A stretch of DNA of 27,372 bases, from positions 1 through 27,372 of the forward strand of contig CAYZIA010000007.1 of NCBI GenBank assembly GCA_964478325.1, read 5' to 3'. The notes beneath the pieces were generated by a model. The model saw only the letters and a list, made by a program, of their open reading frames with translations, ran no database searches and was not told the origin of the DNA. This DNA comes from DUAL01 sp964478325. GTDB lineage: Bacteria; Bacteroidota; Bacteroidia; Flavobacteriales; BACL11. Numbering within the stretch: the first letter of the stretch is position 1; every line of letters starts with the position of its first letter. This document shows positions 8,868 through 16,578 of this stretch, piece after piece. The position numbers were made by a program, and so were the translations under genes.

Positions 8868-8873
8868 GGCGTC

Positions 8874-9509
8874 TTAAAAATCGTAAGATAATTTTCCTTC
8901 AAAAATAAACAAAGTTACAGGATTATCGGCATAAAACTCTTGCTGAATTCTATATGCTATTTCAGCATCCAAATCTTTTGTAATGGGATGAAAAAGACCA
9001 ATTGTATAACGTAATTTCTCTATTAGAATACTTTCAAAAGGTAGAAAATATTCCAAAGCAACTGATGGCTCTAATTTTGTTTTTGGAATATTGTAAGCCA
9101 TTGCTGATTTGTGTCTAAATATAGCAACATATCCTTCTATATTTCCTTGTGTTTGTAATCTAGCTCGCGTATCAAATAAAAACCTTTTTTTGTATTTGTC
9201 TTTATAGTAAATATCAGAATAAAATCTGTTTTTTTGACTTAGCTCTGATTGCCTATTCCAATCATTAGAAAAGCGATAACCAATAGCAAAGCTGAAACGT
9301 TTATTGTATTTACTTTTGATTTTTAAATCTGTAAAAACCTTAGAAGAAAGAGACGAATTTTCTCTAAATCGAGCACCTTGTTTTATCGTCAGATTTGTTT
9401 TCTTTAGTATCTTTTTACTTGCTAAAATAGAAGTCCAAGTTTGAAAATCATTTTCTTGGGAGAAAACAGAGATTGGTAAAATAAAGATCAGAAATAATAT
9501 ACTCCTCAT
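8874..9509 (-). CDS. DUF2490 family exported beta-strand-rich protein
   Basis: A 211-residue exported protein that I place in DUF2490, a family of predicted small outer-membrane beta-barrel proteins of unknown function. A signal peptide is clear at 1-18 (MRS + hydrophobic core + SVFSQ). The rest is alternating amphipathic strands: 'NLTIKQGARFREN', 'FTDLKIKSKYNKRFSFAIGYRFSNDW', 'RFLFDTRARLQTQ', 'LEPSVALEYFLPF', 'AEIAYRIQQEFY'. It ends in an aromatic 'LSYDF', typical of barrel C-termini. It begins inside the 3' end of the DUF4956 gene with a 62-base overlap in a different frame, and the AGGAG-like bases fall just after the ATG rather than before it. The operon suggests a surface role with CotH, VTC and DUF4956, but no biochemical function can be assigned. 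Confidence 0.75.
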   Translation of the reverse strand: MRSILFLIFILPISVFSQENDFQTWTSILASKKILKKTNLTIKQGARFRENSSLSSKVFTDLKIKSKYNKRFSFAIGYRFSNDWNRQSELSQKNRFYSDIYYKDKYKKRFLFDTRARLQTQGNIEGYVAIFRHKSAMAYNIPKTKLEPSVALEYFLPFESILIEKLRYTIGLFHPITKDLDAEIAYRIQQEFYADNPVTLFIFEGKLSYDF

Positions 9510-10131
9510 AATAGAAAATCCGAATGTTGGCTATATCTCTTAAAAAATCAATTCTTCTAATCTCAAAACGAATGATATCAATACCCGTTCTTTCTTTTAA
9601 GTCGGCTAATAACATCTCCTTATTTTCAGGTTTAACAAGTTCAATTTTTTCGTAAATAATATTTTTGCGTGTTTCGTGTTTTAGTAGCCAAAGCCGCTCC
9701 ATCCCAAATGTGACAAATACAATTAATAAATTGGCAAAAACAAGCTCTGCATAACTAATCTTTTTATTTGCCAAAGCATTAACAACTGAAATACCAATCA
9801 CTAAGAAAAGATAAGTCATCTCCTTAATGGCAATCGGATCAGTTCGATAGCGAATAATACCAAATATTGCAAAAAGCCCTAAAGCAAACCCTAATTGAAG
9901 TTTTACATTGTCAAGTAGAAAACAAAGTAAAAATACAGTTAAACTTATTAGTAAATAAGTAAAAAGATAATCCTTATTCTTTGTTATAGGATAATAAATA
10001 TACCGTACAATTAAAAGTACAACTCCTAAATTGAAAGTCCCTTTTATAAGGAGCTTAAGAAAATCTTCAGAATCCCAAACAGGTGTACCTAAAAACTCTA
10101 AACTATCTAATAAAGTCAATAATAATTCCAT
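9448..10131 (-). CDS. DUF4956 integral membrane protein, partner of the VTC-like protein
   Basis: A 227-residue membrane protein of the DUF4956 family. Hydrophobic segments lie at about 28-48, 55-75, 78-93, 104-120 and 125-145. The family signature 'FGIIRYRTDPIAIKEMTYLF' is at 90-109, followed by a cytosolic C-terminal domain 'LLADLKERTGIDIIRFEIRRIDFLRD'. From family knowledge, DUF4956 genes often sit beside VTC-like polyphosphate polymerase and CotH kinase genes, as here; the molecular function is unknown. The conserved part seems to end at about 'RIFYYEE' (204-210). The last 17 residues are read from DNA that also encodes the DUF2490 signal peptide, so this tail may be a recent read-through extension. 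The start overlaps the VTC stop by one base (TAATG). Confidence 0.87.
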   Translation of the reverse strand: MELLLTLLDSLEFLGTPVWDSEDFLKLLIKGTFNLGVVLLIVRYIYYPITKNKDYLFTYLLISLTVFLLCFLLDNVKLQLGFALGLFAIFGIIRYRTDPIAIKEMTYLFLVIGISVVNALANKKISYAELVFANLLIVFVTFGMERLWLLKHETRKNIIYEKIELVKPENKEMLLADLKERTGIDIIRFEIRRIDFLRDIANIRIFYYEEYIISDLYFTNLCFLPRK

Positions 10132-10880
10132 TATACTTGTTTTAATTTATTAATAAAAAGTTGTTTCTTCTTAAATCTATTTTGTTTTATATTTTTCCAT
10201 AATTGCATTGTTGAAATACAATATTTACTCAAACGCATGGGCAAGATACTCATTTCTTTTGCAATACGCATAAAATCAGATTTTCTGCTCATTCTTTCTT
10301 GCTTTACTTCAGCAATTACAATATCTCTAAAATCTCCGGATTTTCTCTCATTTTTAAACGATAAATTTATATCAATGGTAAGTCGTTCCTTTTGTATTTT
10401 ATGTACAAATGTAAGTCGGCTAAAATTAATCCACTGCTTTGCATTTACTTGAAGCTGTTTACCAATTATTTTCTCTATATATTCCGTATGTTCCTTAGAA
10501 AGCTCTTTGGTAATAGCATCTACTTTCATTCTTTTTTTGATTGTTCTTCCTTTGTTATTTTTCAGTTTGACTTCTAAAAAAGTAAGTCCACTATCCACAT
10601 ATTCTCTAAATCTGATTTTGTTTCTGTTTATTCTACTATTATGATGATCGATATAGAATTTTCTTTCCTCTGTATCATAATAAAGGGATTTGTAATCGTG
10701 AATTACTTTCGAATTAATAGTTAACACATTATAAAAAGGTTCAAGTTGTAATAAAAGTTTTGGAAGTTTAGAAAGCTGAAAAACAAATTTTGTGTCTGTT
10801 CTACTCATTAGTTTTACCTCATCCATTTCATTTAATGTAATTGGTGAAAAATCAGCAACTATTGGTAAGAAATTACTCAC
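10131..10880 (-). CDS. VTC domain protein, polyphosphate polymerase-like (TTM fold)
   Basis: A 249-residue protein with a VTC domain, the triphosphate tunnel fold that in yeast Vtc4 polymerises polyphosphate from ATP. Tunnel residues are visible: 'RTDTK' at 27-31, 'KIRFREY' at 88-94 (R90, R92), 'EVKLK' at 103-107, 'KKR' at 115-117, R155, R166 in 'ERLTIDINL', 'IAEVKQE' at 189-195 (E191, K193), and 'SKY' at 218-220. These basic and acidic positions match the family pattern, so an active enzyme is plausible, but polymerase activity is inferred. There are no transmembrane segments, and the C-terminus is very basic (KNIKQNRFKKKQ). The GTG start directly abuts the TAA of the lipoprotein gene; the alternative Met19 would leave a very short lead-in to the first motif. 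It is coupled to DUF4956 downstream. Confidence 0.88.
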   Translation of the reverse strand: MSNFLPIVADFSPITLNEMDEVKLMSRTDTKFVFQLSKLPKLLLQLEPFYNVLTINSKVIHDYKSLYYDTEERKFYIDHHNSRINRNKIRFREYVDSGLTFLEVKLKNNKGRTIKKRMKVDAITKELSKEHTEYIEKIIGKQLQVNAKQWINFSRLTFVHKIQKERLTIDINLSFKNERKSGDFRDIVIAEVKQERMSRKSDFMRIAKEMSILPMRLSKYCISTMQLWKNIKQNRFKKKQLFINKLKQV

Positions 10881-11294
10881 TTATGATGGATCTTTTAATA
10901 TTACAAAATCATCTAAACTAAAAGTCTTGTTGTTTGCATCAACCTTTATATGCTGAAAAACTGGATAAATACCTTGCACTACTCCAGAGGTATCAAAATT
11001 AGCATATGTATAAATTGTATAATCTCCTTTTCTTAAAAACTCAAAACGATATTCACCATTCCAGTGGGTGTCAAACGAATCGTCATAAATATCATTTTCG
11101 TTATTAGAATAAATAATATACACTTCCTTTTCAGCATCTAATTTGTATTCCAATGTATCCCATACTCCATTATTATCCCATAATGTGAGCTGATATACTT
11201 TTCCTTTAATTACGGAGGATCCACCCTCTCCTGACTCTTTTTTGCAAGCAGAAAATCCGATAGCAAAAGCTAATATAACTATTAAATTTCTCAT
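10881..11294 (-). CDS. Small lipoprotein in CotH-VTC operon
   Basis: A 137-residue predicted lipoprotein. A short signal peptide ends in a lipobox-like 'GFSAC' with lipidated Cys17, followed by 'KKESGEGGSS'. Residues from about 28 look like a single beta-sandwich: 'VIKGKVYQLTLWD', 'GEYRFEFLRKGDYTIYTYANFD', 'YPVFQHIKVDANNKTFSLDDFVI'. The 'KGDYTIYTY' strand resembles transthyretin-like/carboxypeptidase-regulatory (CarboxypepD_reg or SdrD-B type) folds, but I do not recognise a named family. It starts one base after the cotH stop and its own stop touches the VTC start, so it is locked into the cassette. A role as an outer-membrane or periplasmic accessory to the CotH-like protein is inference from position only. 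Confidence 0.7.
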   Translation of the reverse strand: MRNLIVILAFAIGFSACKKESGEGGSSVIKGKVYQLTLWDNNGVWDTLEYKLDAEKEVYIIYSNNENDIYDDSFDTHWNGEYRFEFLRKGDYTIYTYANFDTSGVVQGIYPVFQHIKVDANNKTFSLDDFVILKDPS

Positions 11295-11295
11295 T

Positions 11296-13491
11296 TTATT
11301 GTTTTATTATTTTAATTGTTTTGTTATTGTTTTTTACAAAATACACCCCAGCATTCCAATTAGAAATATCGACTGAGATCGTATTATTTACATAATCACT
11401 AAAGACCTCTTGCCCTATTAGGTTATGAATGCTCAAATCACCATTTGCTCCCAAAATATAAATTCTATTATTGGAAGGGTTAGGATAAACACGAATTTTA
11501 CTACTAATACTCACATTATTAGTTCCAGAAATATTTTGATTATTTGCTTCATAAGTTTCTCCTTGATGAATGAAAGTTCCTGTTCCATTTGGAACTCTAG
11601 CATAAGCCACATCATTTGACATATTCACAAAATGTACAGCATCAATTAAAGTACCAACAGGATTAGATAAATACACTTCCTCTTGGTCAGCAGATAGGCG
11701 GTATGTAGTGTGTAAGCCAGCTTGTGTATTTCCAGCAGTATCGCACCAAACAATAAGATAATCATTAGGAGAAATACTTACATTAGGAAAAGACCATTTT
11801 TGCAAATCATTCTCAGAATCAGAAAGATAATAACCACTTAAATTCAAAGAAAAATTATTTCCATTATAAAGTTCTACCCAATCATCATACTCTCCACTTT
11901 GATCAGCAATAGCAGAAATATTAGAAGCCATAATTTCATTAATTACTAAATTATCTACTACTGCCAATTGATGAAATTCTTTTTCTGCTCTTTCAGGTGA
12001 AAAAATACCTGCATCATTATTTTCTGCATAAATATAATACTGCACATCTCTAGCATCTACAGAAATTGTTGCGCTATAATTTCCACCACCATTATCAATC
12101 ATTGTTACTTTTTTGAAAGCATCATGAAATTTAAATCGATAGCCCAAGATTGCATCAGTAGCATTGGTTATTTGTGCTGAAATACTTATAGTAGAATGAG
12201 GAGTTGGATTTGTCGGATTTGAAGTGATATTAGAGATTGTTGGAGGAGTAGCTGTAAATTCTGGTAAGGATTGAATGAATGAAACTCTCGCTCCCATCAA
12301 CTCTGTAATTCCTATAATGCTATTATTTGCCCCTACTGAAGAATTGATATTTGATAGAAAATCTGCATAGGAATAAAATCCATTAGGATCGGCTGTTACA
12401 GAAGAATCAATAATAGCTTGCAGTTGAAGTGCTCTTGTACTATAATTACTATTTATAAATTGTTCGTTTAAAATAGTACGCATATGTGCTACATACATTC
12501 TTTTGTACTGATCAGAAGAAAACATCTGAGTGCACATTTTATTGTTATTATTAGTACTTCCATGGAAAATATCTAATTCTTGCAAATCTTGAGTAGTAGC
12601 AGGATTAGTCAAGCTCAATCTAAAAGTACCAAACGCAGTGTTTAAATCCCAAATAATTGGTGAGAATCTACCATTATTATCTTTAAACATATAGAAATTA
12701 TGAGGCATATTATTTATAGGCCCATCAAGAGTTACAGTTAAATTTGAAAGAGACATCATCCAAAGGGTTCTGTCAACATCTAGTACTTTTTCAATATCTG
12801 AGAAATGATTATTTATAGTATCTAAAAAATTACCTAACTCAGTCCAATCGTTTGAGGATTGCATCTCATATGCCTTTTGTAAACAATTAGTATCAGCATA
12901 ATATTTCCAAATCGCATGTTGCCAAACACAATTAGGCACTTGAATACCTGTATTCTCTGCTTTAAAAAATGGCCCTTTTCTTTCGTAAAAATGTTCATTT
13001 GTAAAATCATCATCTACCGATTGCACACAAGTATAAAGACCGTTCCAGTTCCCATTAATAAAAACATTAGCATAAGTAGCTTTTGAGGCAGGCATGTATT
13101 CTCTAGCTATTTCATAAGTAAGAATCTCTCTTATAGAAGTAGGATCATGAAATCCATTTGAAAGTTTGAGAACATTATAATTATCTATAGATTGACCATT
13201 GTGCATATAATCTAGTCTTATATTTAGCGGATTTTTTGCATTGTTTACATTGTACGAACTATTACCCTTATATTTTACGCCCACATCTTCATCCACTTCT
13301 CCATCAATAATTATAGAATCAGCAAGTAATCTTTGTCCAATATCATTTGCATAATATACATGAAGTGTATCATCCCAATTTGGTTCTGAAAAGAATATCT
13401 CAATTTTTCGAATTCCTATATCAAAAACATCCTGAGAAAAGGATGTGAAAGAAAGTGCAAAAAGTATGATAAATAATAAGGGTTTTCTCAT
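11296..13491 (-). CDS. Secreted CotH-family kinase with Lamin-tail domain and T9SS sorting domain
   Basis: A 731-residue secreted protein. Signal peptide at 1-20 (ending SFSQ). A CotH kinase domain fills about 24-405, with 'VKYKGNSSYN' at 72-81, 'NPLNIRLDY' at 87-95, 'LKLSNGFHDPTSIREILTYEIAREY' at 108-132, 'ANVFINGNWNGLYTCVQSVD' at 141-160, 'LDGPINNMPHNFYMF' at 255-269, and the metal-binding 'WDLNTAFG' at 281-288 (D282, N284). An Ig-like linker at about 412-510 is followed by a Lamin-tail domain at about 512-640 ('VINEIMASN...DDWVELYN') and a type A T9SS sorting domain at 665-731 ('RVYPNPSNN...GVYFVK'). CotH of Bacillus is an atypical protein kinase acting on spore-coat proteins; the substrate here is unknown. 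It is likely exported through the outer membrane and surface-attached. It is the first gene of the cassette. Confidence 0.9.
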   Translation of the reverse strand: MRKPLLFIILFALSFTSFSQDVFDIGIRKIEIFFSEPNWDDTLHVYYANDIGQRLLADSIIIDGEVDEDVGVKYKGNSSYNVNNAKNPLNIRLDYMHNGQSIDNYNVLKLSNGFHDPTSIREILTYEIAREYMPASKATYANVFINGNWNGLYTCVQSVDDDFTNEHFYERKGPFFKAENTGIQVPNCVWQHAIWKYYADTNCLQKAYEMQSSNDWTELGNFLDTINNHFSDIEKVLDVDRTLWMMSLSNLTVTLDGPINNMPHNFYMFKDNNGRFSPIIWDLNTAFGTFRLSLTNPATTQDLQELDIFHGSTNNNNKMCTQMFSSDQYKRMYVAHMRTILNEQFINSNYSTRALQLQAIIDSSVTADPNGFYSYADFLSNINSSVGANNSIIGITELMGARVSFIQSLPEFTATPPTISNITSNPTNPTPHSTISISAQITNATDAILGYRFKFHDAFKKVTMIDNGGGNYSATISVDARDVQYYIYAENNDAGIFSPERAEKEFHQLAVVDNLVINEIMASNISAIADQSGEYDDWVELYNGNNFSLNLSGYYLSDSENDLQKWSFPNVSISPNDYLIVWCDTAGNTQAGLHTTYRLSADQEEVYLSNPVGTLIDAVHFVNMSNDVAYARVPNGTGTFIHQGETYEANNQNISGTNNVSISSKIRVYPNPSNNRIYILGANGDLSIHNLIGQEVFSDYVNNTISVDISNWNAGVYFVKNNNKTIKIIKQ

Positions 13492-13504
13492 TTTTTATTT
13501 TCTA

Positions 13505-13512
13505 CAAAAGTA
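13505..13512 (-). promoter_or_regulatory. Candidate -7 promoter element for the cotH cassette
   Basis: The minus strand reads TACTTTTG, a full match to TAnnTTTG, with a predicted transcript start about ten bases before the cotH ATG at 13491. It lies in the 60-base gap after mazG, where I see no GC-rich terminator hairpin. The cassette could therefore be read both from this element and from the mazG promoter. Confidence 0.4.
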
Positions 13513-13551
13513 CAAATATTTTTTACTAGATAATAAAAACTTATTTCATTC

Positions 13552-14328
13552 TTATGTATTCAAATATTTATTCTTTGCCCACCGCCAATATTTGTTCATC
13601 TGATCTAAATCCATATCTAACAAATCTTTTTCTTCTTCTTTTAATTTCTTTTCCATTATTTGAAATCTTTTAATAAATCGTTTATTACATCTTTCTAGTG
13701 CATCCTCCGGATTTACATCTATAAATCTAGCGTAATTAATAAGAGCGAAAAGGACGTCTCCAAATTCCGATTCTATTCTTTCTTTATTTTTATTTTCTAC
13801 TTCTGCTTTTAATTCTTCAATTTCTTCCAAAACTTTTTCCCAGATTTGTGATTTATTGTCCCAATCAAAACCAATTCCTCTAACTTTTTCTTGAATTCGG
13901 AATGCTTTTACAATAGCCGGTAATGATCCTGGAACACCTTCTAAAACCGATTTCTTACCTTCTTTTAGTTTTAACTTTTCCCAATTCTTTTTCACCTCAA
14001 CCTCATCATTCACTTTTACATCTCCATAAATATGAGGATGTCTGTGCACTAATTTATCGCATACACCATTAATTACATCACTAATATCAAAATCATTAGT
14101 TTCCGAAGCAATACGCGCATAAAACACAATATGTAATAGTAAATCGCCCAATTCTTTTTTGATTTCTGGCATATCTTTATCCAATATTGCATCTGAAAGT
14201 TCATATAATTCTTCTATAGTTAAATAGCGTAAACTATCCATTGTTTGCTTTTTATCCCAAGGACATTGTTCTCTTAATTCATCCATAATTACTAGCATTC
14301 TTTCAAACGCTTTCTTTTTTGCTTCCAT
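13552..14328 (-). CDS. mazG: Nucleoside triphosphate pyrophosphohydrolase MazG
   Basis: A 258-residue, two-domain MazG that hydrolyses (aberrant) NTPs or dNTPs to monophosphates and pyrophosphate. Domain 1 carries 'CPWDKKQT' at 22-29 and the metal-binding helices 'TIEELYEL' (37-44) and 'KKELGDLLLHIVFYAR' (57-72). Domain 2 carries 'LEEIEELKAEV' from about 167 and 'ESEFGDVLFALINYAR' at 186-201. The linker 'GVPGSLPAIVKAFRIQEKVRGIGFDW' (131-156) and the C-terminal 'NKYWRWAK' are family signatures. The length is close to E. coli MazG. This is the housekeeping enzyme, not a toxin-antitoxin member; no mazE or mazF is present. It is transcribed divergently from the T9SS protein on the other strand. 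Confidence 0.95.
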   Translation of the reverse strand: MEAKKKAFERMLVIMDELREQCPWDKKQTMDSLRYLTIEELYELSDAILDKDMPEIKKELGDLLLHIVFYARIASETNDFDISDVINGVCDKLVHRHPHIYGDVKVNDEVEVKKNWEKLKLKEGKKSVLEGVPGSLPAIVKAFRIQEKVRGIGFDWDNKSQIWEKVLEEIEELKAEVENKNKERIESEFGDVLFALINYARFIDVNPEDALERCNKRFIKRFQIMEKKLKEEEKDLLDMDLDQMNKYWRWAKNKYLNT

Positions 14329-14350
14329 GTAGTTGTTTATTTAATTCGTG

Positions 14351-14358
14351 CAAACATA
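14351..14358 (-). promoter_or_regulatory. Candidate -7 promoter element for mazG
   Basis: The minus strand reads TATGTTTG, a perfect TAnnTTTG match, placing a transcript start about 19 bases before the mazG ATG. It is arranged back to back with the plus-strand element at 14379-14386. No clear -33 box is visible. Confidence 0.4.
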
Positions 14359-14378
14359 ACATTTAAAGAATTTTTATG

Positions 14379-14386
14379 TAAGTTTG
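14379..14386 (+). promoter_or_regulatory. Candidate -7 promoter element for the Omp28-like T9SS protein gene
   Basis: TAAGTTTG matches TAnnTTTG. The predicted transcript start near 14390 leaves a leader of about 28 bases before the ATG at 14418. Together with 14351-14358 it forms a compact divergent promoter pair. Confidence 0.4.
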
Positions 14387-14417
14387 TTCCTTAATAATAA
14401 TTTAAAAACATGCTATT

Positions 14418-16553
14418 ATGAAAAATTTATTTACACTTTTTGTTACTCTATTTTGTGTTCAATTTTTGTTTGCACAAAATTTTGTAAGTACTACAGCAGA
14501 AAATAAAAATGTTGTATTAGAGGAGTTTACAGGAATACATTGTGGCTATTGTCCAGATGGTCATGTCGTGGCGCAGAACTTTCATGACGCAAATCCTGGA
14601 GACGTTGTTCTTATCAATATCCATACAGGATCTTATGCTGCTCCAAGTCCGGGAGAACCAGATTTTAGAACACCGCTTGGTCCTGCAATTGATGCACAGG
14701 CAAGTGTATCTGGATATCCTGCTGGAACAATAAACAGACATCTTTTTGCCGGAATGGGACAATCTGGTGGTACAGCTATGAGTAGAGGTAATTGGGCTTC
14801 TGCAGGAGGGCAAATACTTGGACAGCCATCATGTGTAAATGTTGCTGCTGAAGCATCCTTGAATATTAGCACAAGAGTATTAACTGTAGATGTTGAGGCT
14901 TATTATACGGACAATAGTACTAGCGCTACTAATAAGGTTAATGTTGTATTAGTACAAAATAATGTAGAGGGACCTCAAGCAAATGGAGCAGTATATAATC
15001 CTGGGGCTATATTACCTAATGGAAATTATAATCATCAACATATGTTCAGACACATGCTTACAGGACAATGGGGAGATGATATTACTACCACTACAACAGG
15101 CTCTCTCTTTCAAAATACTTACACCTATACTATTCCTCCTGACTTGAATGGAGTTGCATATGATTTGTTTAATTTGGAGGTAGCTGTTTTTGTTTCTGAA
15201 GGACAGCAGGAGATCTTAAGTGGTAATATGGGAAATATGACACATGTAGTTCCTCCTGGAGTTAATTTAATCGATTTAAGTGCAACTACAAATATGACTA
15301 TGCCAATCTCATTATGTGATAATAATATTACTCCTGAGATTACTGTAACTAATAATAGTGCAATAGCTGTAGATACTTTTGAAGTAAGTTATACGCTTAA
15401 TACTGGAACACCTGTAACACAAGCTGTTTACACTGCTTTAGCTCCAGGTGCAAATACTACAATCACATTTCCTGCTATGACTGTTCCATCTGGAAGTAAT
15501 ACTATCTCCTACAGTTCTGGTACTCTAGCAGGAACTTCATTCATTGATAATATGCCTAATAATAATCTAGCAAGTTCTGGAAGTTTTAATATTATTTCAC
15601 CTACTGCCTTTGCAACTTCTCATGGTGAAGGGTTTGAAGGCTATGCTAATCAAACACCAACACCAAGCAATTCTTTACTTTTAAATCCTCAAGGACATAG
15701 AGTGTTTATTATTGATCCAACATGGCCAGGCCCAAATGCTGGAGGATATGGAAATAGCCATAACACTTTCAGGTGGACATTTGTAGATGGATGGGCTGGT
15801 GGAGATTATGCTGAGTTAGTTTTTGCAAAACTTGACTTCTCTGGTGGAGTTGGACATGGAGTGACATATTCACATTCACATGCTCAATCTACTGGATTTG
15901 ATAATAATAGATTACAAGTTCTGGTTTCTACTGATTGTGGTGCTACATGGAATTTAGAATCTGAACTTATAGGAAGTGCCCTAGCTACTAGCGCTCCAGT
16001 ACCTACAAGTGCACCTTTTTATCCATCTGCAACACTTTGGGGAACTGATATGGTAGATTTGACTGCTTATGATGGAAATTCTGAGGTAATGATTGCCTTT
16101 AAAGGTATGTATGCTGGAGGAAATAATTTATATATTGATGATATAGAGGTTGGACCTGGTATGATCAGTACTGTAACTTGGGATTGCCATCCTTCTGGAA
16201 CTTGTTTTGATCCACAAAATGGACAAGGTCAATATAGTACATTAAGTGCATGTCAGCAAGCATGTGTATCAACAGATATAAATGAAAATATATCAGAAGG
16301 AGATTTTATTCTATTTCCAAATCCAATAACTAATAAAGGAACTTTACAATTAAAGATTCAGAAATCTATGATTTTAGAGATTAGTATTTATAATGTATTA
16401 GGCAAAAAGATACAGCAAATTGAGAATACTAAATTTACAAAAGGAATACATAATATTACTTTTGATACATCTAATTTAGAAAGCGGCACTTACTTCCTAA
16501 AATATAAATCGGATGATGATGTGAATAATATAAAATTTGTTGTTACTCACTAA
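14418..16553 (+). CDS. Secreted Omp28/thioredoxin-fold protein with T9SS sorting domain
   Basis: A 711-residue secreted protein. Signal peptide at 1-20 (ending FLFAQ). An Omp28-related, thioredoxin-like domain follows: 'VVLEEFTGIHCGYCPDG' (32-48) holds a CGYC redox-type motif (C42, C45), and 'SGYPAGTINRH' at 98-108 supplies the cis-Pro-like loop. The middle is beta-rich, with a CARDB-like stretch near 285-390 ('DLSATTNMTMPISLCDNNITPEITVTN') and a jellyroll-like region with paired 'GEGFEGY' and 'YIDDIEVG' ends. A four-cysteine module at 587-617 precedes the type A T9SS sorting domain at about 629-711 ('DFILFPNPITN...SGTYFLKYKS'). The protein is probably on or beyond the cell surface. Whether CGYC is redox-active there is unknown. 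It is monocistronic and ends in an intrinsic terminator. Confidence 0.88.
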   Translation: MKNLFTLFVTLFCVQFLFAQNFVSTTAENKNVVLEEFTGIHCGYCPDGHVVAQNFHDANPGDVVLINIHTGSYAAPSPGEPDFRTPLGPAIDAQASVSGYPAGTINRHLFAGMGQSGGTAMSRGNWASAGGQILGQPSCVNVAAEASLNISTRVLTVDVEAYYTDNSTSATNKVNVVLVQNNVEGPQANGAVYNPGAILPNGNYNHQHMFRHMLTGQWGDDITTTTTGSLFQNTYTYTIPPDLNGVAYDLFNLEVAVFVSEGQQEILSGNMGNMTHVVPPGVNLIDLSATTNMTMPISLCDNNITPEITVTNNSAIAVDTFEVSYTLNTGTPVTQAVYTALAPGANTTITFPAMTVPSGSNTISYSSGTLAGTSFIDNMPNNNLASSGSFNIISPTAFATSHGEGFEGYANQTPTPSNSLLLNPQGHRVFIIDPTWPGPNAGGYGNSHNTFRWTFVDGWAGGDYAELVFAKLDFSGGVGHGVTYSHSHAQSTGFDNNRLQVLVSTDCGATWNLESELIGSALATSAPVPTSAPFYPSATLWGTDMVDLTAYDGNSEVMIAFKGMYAGGNNLYIDDIEVGPGMISTVTWDCHPSGTCFDPQNGQGQYSTLSACQQACVSTDINENISEGDFILFPNPITNKGTLQLKIQKSMILEISIYNVLGKKIQQIENTKFTKGIHNITFDTSNLESGTYFLKYKSDDDVNNIKFVVTH

Positions 16554-16578
16554 ACTTTACATTTCTTAAAATGATAAG

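Noticed and set aside
13552..14328. mazG as part of a MazEF-type toxin-antitoxin locus
   Set aside because: The protein is the two-domain pyrophosphohydrolase with full catalytic helices; no small toxin or antitoxin gene is adjacent.
14517..14872. Two overlapping minus-strand open frames inside the Omp28-like gene
   Set aside because: They lie opposite the conserved CGYC domain, in different frames, and show no domain or start signal.
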